A stretch of DNA of 6,406 bases from Actinomycetota bacterium (GTDB taxonomy: Bacteria; Actinomycetota; Thermoleophilia; Solirubrobacterales; Solirubrobacteraceae): assembly GCA_019348435.1 (NCBI GenBank), contig JAHWJM010000152.1, positions 1 to 6,406 on the forward strand. Direction: 5' to 3'. Below, piece by piece: positions 1 to 4,336 of this stretch. Positions within the stretch are counted from its first letter, which is position 1. Each line of letters opens with the position of its first letter. A model generated the notes under the pieces. That model saw only the letters and a program-made list of their open reading frames with translations. It made no database searches and was not told the origin of the DNA. Position numbers and translations under genes: made by a program.

Positions 1-274
1 GTTCTCCTACGGGCCACAACAACGACGGTCGCTGCTGTACGACGTCCAGGGCGCGGTCCAACGACCACGAGGCGTCAAGGGGCGGCGGGACGCTGCCCAT
101 GACCGACCTGATGTCGGTGGCGTCGAACTTCTCGCGCAGCCGTGCGCGGCGATGACTGGCCGTCGCCCCCCGCAACAGGAAGACCCCGATCAGCACCTCC
201 CACAAACCGTCGAGTCCGCCGCCGCCCTGCGTCACGAACGCCGCCAGCCCCAGCGCGACGAGCAGGCCAGCGAA
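1..274 (-). other. Site-2-protease (M50)-like C-terminal segment: two membrane helices plus start of a CBS domain
   Basis: This is the part of the reading frame that does not belong to PhoX. Residues 339-353 (AGLLVALGLAAFVTQ) and about 361-371 (GLWEVLIGVFLLRG region) are hydrophobic helices separated by a Gly-rich turn. A basic stretch (HRRARLRE, 378-385) follows. Then comes a CBS-like start with DIRSVMGSVPPPLDASWSLD at 391-410 and ALDVVQQRPSLLWPVGE up to the edge. In the soluble-CBS branch of site-2 proteases this arrangement follows the LDGGR motif, and the helix before it often carries a RxGQxFA sequence like the RVGQVFA seen here. The catalytic HExxH and the LDG motif are absent, so this fragment alone cannot be a protease. 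The family match is by recall of the pattern, not by a search. Confidence 0.65.
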
Positions 275-1285
275 GACCTGCCCGACGCGCGCCTCGCCGC
301 CCGACGTGTCGTCGAACCAGAACGCGCCGCCGGCGAAGTGGCAGCCCTCCAGGCGCTGGAAGCGCGCCGCGCCCTTCGTCAGCGCGTCGTCGTGCGGCTC
401 TTCGGCGCTGACGTCGACCCAGACCACCTGGAAGCGCTCGCCCGTGCGGCCGAGGTCCATGTTGTACAGCGGCCGCGCCTGGATCGCCATCGCCTGCAAC
501 TTGCCGTCGTCCTGCAGCGCGCCCGGCTTCTGGGCTCGGTTGTTGGGCAAATAGCGGTACAGGAAGCTCGAGCGCGTCCTGCTGGGATCACTCCCGCTGG
601 TGCCGGGCACCTCGTCCTCTGGCGCCACCTGCTGGCCGCGGAAGTCGTCCTCGGTCAGATAGGCGATGCCGGTGCGCGGGTCGATGTCGACAGCTTCGTG
701 GGAGAAGTAGCCCATCGCGCGGATCGGCGTCTTCGAGAGGTCGTTCTCCGGCTGCGTCGCGTCGACCTCGAAGGCGTAGCCATGGCCGGTCGTGCGGTCC
801 TCCTCGCACGTGATCCACGTGCCCCACGGCGTGCCGCCCCCGGCGCAGTTGTTCAGCGTGCCCGACGACGAGACATACGACTGACGGACCTTGCGGTTGG
901 CACCGACGATCAGCGCGGTGGTGCCGCCCGGCGCCGCCGGATCGTAGGGATTGCGCCCGACGACCGCTGCCTTCGTGGCGGTGTCATTGGGTCGCAGCTC
1001 GTGGTTGCGCACGAGGATCGTGGAGTGCCGCGGACCCTCGATCGCCACCATGCCGTCGAAGTCACCTGGCACCCGGGCGCCGTTTGACAGGCGGTCCTCG
1101 ACGCTCTGCACGACGCGATAGTGAAAGCCACGCGGCAGGTCAAGCAGCCCCGCCGAGTCCTCGACGAGCGGGCCGTAGCCGGCTTGCCTGCCCGGTTTGG
1201 CCAAAGCACTTGCGACGGGCGAGAACGCCAGTGCGCCGCCCGCTCCGACCGCGCCACGCCGCAGCAACGTTCTACGAGTCTGCAT
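1..1285 (-). CDS. Tat-exported PhoX/DUF839-like phosphatase fused in frame to a site-2-protease-type membrane/CBS tail (partial)
   Basis: The frame starts at the ATG at 1285-1283, after a GGAGG, and is open to the left edge (428 codons visible). Residues 1-29 are a Tat signal: TRRTLLRRG, a hydrophobic Ala/Gly stretch and an ALA-K cleavage site. Residues 40-338 look like the PhoX/DUF839 beta-propeller family of secreted metal-dependent alkaline phosphatases: LVRNHE (91-96), NNCAGGGTPWGTW then TCEED (145-163), GYFSHEA (192-198), YLTEDD (209-214), RLEGC (311-315) and DTSGGEARVGQVF (326-338). The Cys and Glu of NNC..CEE correspond to known PhoX metal-site regions. From about residue 339 the protein no longer resembles PhoX. 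Two hydrophobic segments and the start of a CBS-like domain follow, as in the C-terminal part of CBS-type site-2 proteases. The last part of the PhoX propeller, with its late conserved acidic motif, is missing, so phosphatase activity is doubtful. Codon use does not change at the junction. The N-terminal assignment is secure; whether the whole is a real protein is uncertain. Confidence 0.8.
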   Translation of the reverse strand, partial: MQTRRTLLRRGAVGAGGALAFSPVASALAKPGRQAGYGPLVEDSAGLLDLPRGFHYRVVQSVEDRLSNGARVPGDFDGMVAIEGPRHSTILVRNHELRPNDTATKAAVVGRNPYDPAAPGGTTALIVGANRKVRQSYVSSSGTLNNCAGGGTPWGTWITCEEDRTTGHGYAFEVDATQPENDLSKTPIRAMGYFSHEAVDIDPRTGIAYLTEDDFRGQQVAPEDEVPGTSGSDPSRTRSSFLYRYLPNNRAQKPGALQDDGKLQAMAIQARPLYNMDLGRTGERFQVVWVDVSAEEPHDDALTKGAARFQRLEGCHFAGGAFWFDDTSGGEARVGQVFAGLLVALGLAAFVTQGGGGLDGLWEVLIGVFLLRGATASHRRARLREKFDATDIRSVMGSVPPPLDASWSLDRALDVVQQRPSLLWPVGE

Positions 1286-1289
1286 ACCG

Positions 1290-1294
1290 CCTCC
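1290..1294 (-). promoter_or_regulatory. Ribosome binding site of the PhoX-like gene
   Basis: The minus strand reads GGAGG, then CGGT, then ATG at 1285. The 4-nt spacing is on the short side but acceptable. It fixes the start that also gives an intact Tat signal peptide. No convincing -10/-35 pair is seen upstream; a TTTACA lies about 55 nt upstream on the same strand but lacks a good partner. Confidence 0.7.
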
Positions 1295-1396
1295 GATCTG
1301 GATTACGGCGGTCACGGTGCCCGAGGCGGACGCGCAGCGTGTAAAGATCCTGGTGACATCATGCGCGGCGGCGGCTCGAAGGTAACCCGGTGATGA

Positions 1397-1615
1397 CCGG
1401 CGACGTCACCCCACTGCGGGGCGAGGCGATGGCTGGACGTCGAACGGCGATGGCCCCTGTGGACCGCCGTACGCCACCGTCAGGCAGCCATCGCCGTCTT
1501 GGACCAGGCGATTCGCAGCCTCACACCCGGTGCGGGGTTGCTCGCGGAGATACTCGAGGCCGATCCGGTCCAGCCGAGGGCGGTGCGTCCCGTCATGGAC
1601 TTCGCTGCCCGGTAA
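1397..1615 (+). pseudogene. Possible gene remnant with no start codon
   Basis: Between an in-frame TGA at 1394-1396 and a TAA at 1613-1615 the plus strand carries an open frame of 72 codons. From about 1460 it reads like ordinary protein: WTAVRHRQAAIAVLDQAIR, then a turn, LLAEILEADPVQPRAVRP and VMDFAAR before the stop. It looks like a helical C-terminus, and third positions are mostly G or C (about 80% in the last 51 codons). There is no ATG or GTG in frame before this section and no ribosome binding site, so it is not an intact gene. I do not recognise the family. It may be the surviving 3' end of a decayed gene, or chance in GC-rich DNA. Confidence 0.25.
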
Positions 1616-1900
1616 CACGTACGACGGAGACGCAACGACCACGTCCGCGCGCTCCCCGCTTCCTGACGTAGTCGGGCGCCGTCGGCTGAGACTCGCGCTC
1701 CGCCGAGACGTAGCCGGGGCCCCGTGCGCTGGTGTGAACATCGTGTCGCGCCACGCCAACGGTGCCGTCGTTCGCTTTCGCGCTGCGAGCAACGAGCCGG
1801 GGCGCCGCTCCTCCATGCGGACGGCGGAAGCGACGTTTCGGCGGAACCAACTGCGGTGATCACACGAGCTGTGACACACGCTCGAACGTCTGATCCCAGC

Positions 1901-1904
1901 AGGA
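1901..1904 (+). promoter_or_regulatory. Probable ribosome binding site of the CHAD gene
   Basis: AGGA ends 5 nt before the GTG at 1910. This is the only in-frame start candidate among GTG 1724, 1856, 1871 and 1910 for which I see a purine-rich site at normal spacing, and it favours the shorter 327-residue protein. Confidence 0.45.
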
Positions 1905-1909
1905 CGCTC

Positions 1910-2893
1910 GTGGCCGCCGCCGCCGCCGGCACCGCAGCTGCGGCCGACCCACCGCCGGCGCCCGCGCCGCCCGATCCGAGACAGCGCCGGTTTCGGCTGA
2001 TCGCCGGCGAGGCGATCCCCGACGGGATCCGCCGAATCGCAGCGGGCCAGCTCGCCGATGGCGCCGACGAGCTCGCCGCGGCCACCGAACCCGGCCTCGG
2101 CCCGGCTGTGCACGATGCTCGCAAGCGCATCAAGCGCGTGCGCGCCGTCCTGCGGCTGTCACGCGACGCGATCGACGAGGGCCTCTACGTCCGCGAGAAC
2201 ATGCAGCTGCGCAACACTGCGGCGCGGCTCTCGACGGCGCGTGACGCGCGCGTGCTGATCGAGACGTTGGCCGCTCTCGAGGCGCGATTCGCCGCCGATC
2301 TCCCGCCGGACGCCACCGTCGAGCTGCGCGCGCGCCTGCACGACGAGCACGAGCGGGCCTTGGAGGCCCTGGCCGCAGAGGGCGTCACCCGCGAGACGAG
2401 CCACGCCCTCGCGCAGGCAGGTGCGCGAACCGCGGAGTGGACATTCGAACGCGACGACTTCGCGGCGCTCGAGCCTTCGCTGCGGCGCATCTACCGCCGC
2501 GGACGCAAGCGGCTGAACGCGGCCCGCGCGGAACCCAGCGCCGAGAACCTCCACGACTGCCGCAAGCGCGTAAAGGACCTCTGGCACGTGTCACAGGTCC
2601 TGAGGCCGGTGCACCCCAAGCGCATGAAGCGCCTGTCGCGCCGCGCGCACAAGCTCGCCGACCTGCTCGGCGACCACCACGACCTCAGCGTGCTGCGCGA
2701 CTACGTCGAGGTCCACCCACACCACTTCGAGGACGGCCCCACCCGCGACGCGCTGCTCGCCGCGATCGACCGCCGCCGCGGCGAACTGAGCCGCCGCGCC
2801 GTCAAGCTCGGCCGCGGCGTCTACAAGCGCCCGCCGAAACGCTTCATCGCCGACATCGAGAGGGGTTGGCGCAAGCGCTTGCAGATGAGCTGA
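1910..2893 (+). CDS. Stand-alone CHAD domain protein (predicted polyphosphate binding)
   Basis: CHAD (conserved histidine alpha-helical domain) proteins are all-helical, basic modules shown to bind inorganic polyphosphate and to locate to polyphosphate granules. From the GTG at 1910 the product has 327 residues. Residues 1-25 are a low-complexity Ala/Pro linker, and the fold starts near RFRLIAGEAIPDGIRRIA (27-44). The two helical repeats show the expected basic, His-containing helices: VHDARKRIKRVRAVLRL (67-83) with TARDARVLIETL (109-120), and LHDCRKRVKDLWHVSQVL (214-231) with KLADLLGDHHDLSVL (248-262). The C-terminus is very basic (KRPPKRF, GWRKRLQMS), which suits a polyanion ligand. No CYTH triphosphatase domain is attached, and no export signal is seen, so it is probably cytoplasmic. 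The frame is open back to a GTG at 1724, but that extension is Cys/Arg-rich and unlike CHAD N-termini. The gene is divergent from the PhoX-like gene and convergent with the glycosyltransferases. Family assignment is firm; the start is moderately sure. Confidence 0.93.
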   Translation: MAAAAAGTAAAADPPPAPAPPDPRQRRFRLIAGEAIPDGIRRIAAGQLADGADELAAATEPGLGPAVHDARKRIKRVRAVLRLSRDAIDEGLYVRENMQLRNTAARLSTARDARVLIETLAALEARFAADLPPDATVELRARLHDEHERALEALAAEGVTRETSHALAQAGARTAEWTFERDDFAALEPSLRRIYRRGRKRLNAARAEPSAENLHDCRKRVKDLWHVSQVLRPVHPKRMKRLSRRAHKLADLLGDHHDLSVLRDYVEVHPHHFEDGPTRDALLAAIDRRRGELSRRAVKLGRGVYKRPPKRFIADIERGWRKRLQMS

Positions 2894-3159
2894 GCCTTCC
2901 GTGCGACTCGCTCGCTGGCTGCTGGAGCGTTCCTTGCGCCTTTGCAACATCCCCCCGGATGCACCATCTTTCCCAGTCGTGGCGACGCAGCAGCAGAGGC
3001 GGTCAGCGGCCGCGCGGAGTGGGCGCGGATCTAATGGTGGATCTGCAGCCGCACGGGATGAGCAGGGGGTCGTCGAAAAAGCGTCTGTAGAGCGGACGGA
3101 AATTCGACGACCCACTCACGCATCTCAGCGTCACCCCCGCCAGCCGTCGCAGTCGGAGG
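2894..3159. other. Intergenic region between convergent genes
   Basis: These 266 bases separate the 3' ends of the CHAD gene (plus) and the GT4 gene (minus). Frames across it translate to Arg/Pro/Ser-rich shadows without domains. Its one clear structure is the nested inverted repeat at 3067-3113. A short direct repeat, GATCT with a 7-nt spacer and GATCT again, lies about 30 nt before it, near 3030-3050. Confidence 0.6.
3067..3113. terminator. Nested 47-nt hairpin, possible bidirectional terminator or dispersed palindromic element
   Basis: GGGTCGTCGAA (3067-3077) pairs perfectly with TTCGACGACCC (3103-3113), 11 bp. Inside lies a symmetric 4x4 purine internal loop, AAAG (3078-3081) facing GAAA (3099-3102). 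A second stem follows, CGTCTG (3082-3087) with CGGACG (3093-3098), 6 bp with one T-G wobble, closed by the 5-nt loop TAGAG. After one G-A mismatch the outer stem can gain two more pairs. The position between convergent genes fits a two-way terminator. Neither side has a T-run, so it is not a textbook intrinsic terminator, although many high-GC actinobacterial terminators lack one. The regular internal loop would also fit a structured RNA or a repeated intergenic element. Confidence 0.6.
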
Positions 3160-4329
3160 TCAGCCGGCGACCGCCAGCGGCCGTTCGCGGCTGCGCGTGA
3201 GCCGCTCGAGCGCCACGGTCTCGGCTGCGAACGCCGCCCCCCACGAGCAGCGCTTGCCGAGGGAAGTGCCGGCCGCCTCGGCCGGGCGCCCCGCGCGCGC
3301 AGTCTCGATGGCGGCGAGCAGGCCGTCGATGTCGCCGGGTTCATACGTTCGCACCAGCGCAGGCATCAGGGCTGCCGACGGCGCGGTGGTGCACGTCACG
3401 ACCGGCGTGCCCGTCGCGGCCGCCTCGAAGGCTGTGAGGCCGAAGGTCTCGTGGGCGCCCGCCATGACCACCACGCATGCGCCCGCATACCACCGTGCCA
3501 GCCGCGCGCGGTCGGCGATGAACGGGTACATCCGCACCCGCTCGTCGATGCCGAGCCGTTTGGCGAGGCGCCGAATGCGATGCTCGAGCGGGCCGCGCCC
3601 GACGATCTTCAGCTGCCAGGGCTCAGCCGAGCGCGCTGCCGCGTGCAGCAGCTCGATCACGCCCTTCTCGCGGCCGAGGCGCCCGACGTAGAGGACGTGG
3701 TCGTGGCGGCGCACGGCTGGCTGCGGGACGAACACGGGGTCGATGCCGAAGCGCAGCGGGATCGTCGCGCTGCGTCCGCAGTCGACGCGCGCATCCACGG
3801 CGGACATGATCGCGTCTGCGTCGCGGTAGGCGTGGTGCATCCACGCCCGCAGGAGCGGGCGCCACAGCCCGTCCGGTCCGGGCAGGGCGGCCGCGTCGAG
3901 CGCGGTCGAGCCGTGGTGGACGGCGAGGACCGTCGCGCCGAGGTCGTGCGCCGTCCGCGTCACCCCGAGCGGTCGCCAGAAGGGGTCGTGCAGGACGACG
4001 ACGTCGGGGCGCAGCTCGCGCAGCGTGTCCTTGAGCGCCCCGGCACCCAGCGGCAGCCGGTAGCCGTTCGTCGCCATCAGGCGTAGCGACGGCAGCTCAT
4101 GACGCCCGGCCTCGTGGAGCTCCCAGCGGCCCGGCACGATGACGTGGTGCTCGATCAGGCCGCTCTTCTGCGCCCACGCCGCCTTCGCCGCGAGATAGGT
4201 GCGGATTCCTCCGCTGCGCTCGCCGTAGAACAGGGCCACGTCGGCGACGCGAAGGGCAGCACCACGCGTCTCGCGCGCCGGTCGTCGGGGCGTGCCGGCG
4301 CTGTGCAGTCGCCGTCGCTCCTGCAGCAC
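3160..4329 (-). CDS. GT4-family glycosyltransferase
   Basis: Retaining glycosyltransferase of the GT-B fold, expected to move a sugar from a nucleotide-sugar donor to a lipid or glycan acceptor at the inner face of the membrane. From the GTG at 4329 it has 389 residues, normal for GT4. The N-terminal Rossmann half starts at LRVADVALFYGERSGGIRTYL (26-46), with the Gly-rich acceptor loop. PDVVVLHDPFW (108-118) and VLAVHHGS (134-141) follow. The C-terminal donor half has HVLYVGRLGREKG (211-223), with the donor-phosphate Arg and Lys, and the EX7E motif in AHETFGLTAFEAAATGTPVV (292-311; E294 and E302). There is no signal peptide or membrane helix. It begins 7 nt after the stop of the upstream PHP-GT4 gene, so the two are very likely one transcript and translationally coupled. 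The start is uncertain: no good ribosome binding site precedes 4329, and the frame is open upstream to 4494, but that part overlaps the neighbour and is Cys/Arg-rich. Donor and acceptor cannot be read from the sequence. Confidence 0.88.
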   Translation of the reverse strand: MLQERRRLHSAGTPRRPARETRGAALRVADVALFYGERSGGIRTYLAAKAAWAQKSGLIEHHVIVPGRWELHEAGRHELPSLRLMATNGYRLPLGAGALKDTLRELRPDVVVLHDPFWRPLGVTRTAHDLGATVLAVHHGSTALDAAALPGPDGLWRPLLRAWMHHAYRDADAIMSAVDARVDCGRSATIPLRFGIDPVFVPQPAVRRHDHVLYVGRLGREKGVIELLHAAARSAEPWQLKIVGRGPLEHRIRRLAKRLGIDERVRMYPFIADRARLARWYAGACVVVMAGAHETFGLTAFEAAATGTPVVTCTTAPSAALMPALVRTYEPGDIDGLLAAIETARAGRPAEAAGTSLGKRCSWGAAFAAETVALERLTRSRERPLAVAG

Positions 4330-4336
4330 CGCCGAT

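Larger units (their letters stand above)
1286..1909. other. Long intergenic region between divergent genes
   Basis: About 620 bases separate the starts of the PhoX-like gene (minus) and the CHAD gene (plus), so both promoters should lie here. No clear sigma-70 promoter or operator palindrome can be picked out. Frames in the 1620-1909 half give Arg/Ser/Cys-rich translations with no recognisable domain. The 1397-1615 part has a coding-like plus-strand frame, listed separately. The region is long for such compact neighbours, which suggests a decayed gene or a large regulatory region. Confidence 0.6.

Noticed and set aside
152..1087. 311-codon plus-strand open frame opposite the PhoX-like gene
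   Set aside because: It is antisense to a frame with clear PhoX motifs. The translation is Arg/Val/Ala-biased with no family features or ribosome binding site.
1521..1550. Possible hairpin around ACCC...GGGT
   Set aside because: Only about four pairs with an imperfect register; not above chance in DNA of this composition.
1406..2113. 235-codon minus-strand open frame
   Set aside because: It overlaps the start of the well-supported CHAD gene. Its translation is Arg/Gly/Ser-rich with scattered Cys and no domain, typical of an antisense shadow in GC-rich DNA.
2437..3115. Plus-strand 217-codon and minus-strand 174-codon frames over the CHAD 3' end and the following gap
   Set aside because: Both overlap the CHAD gene in other frames, and the Arg/Pro-rich or Ala-rich compositions mirror its codon bias. 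Neither has a domain.
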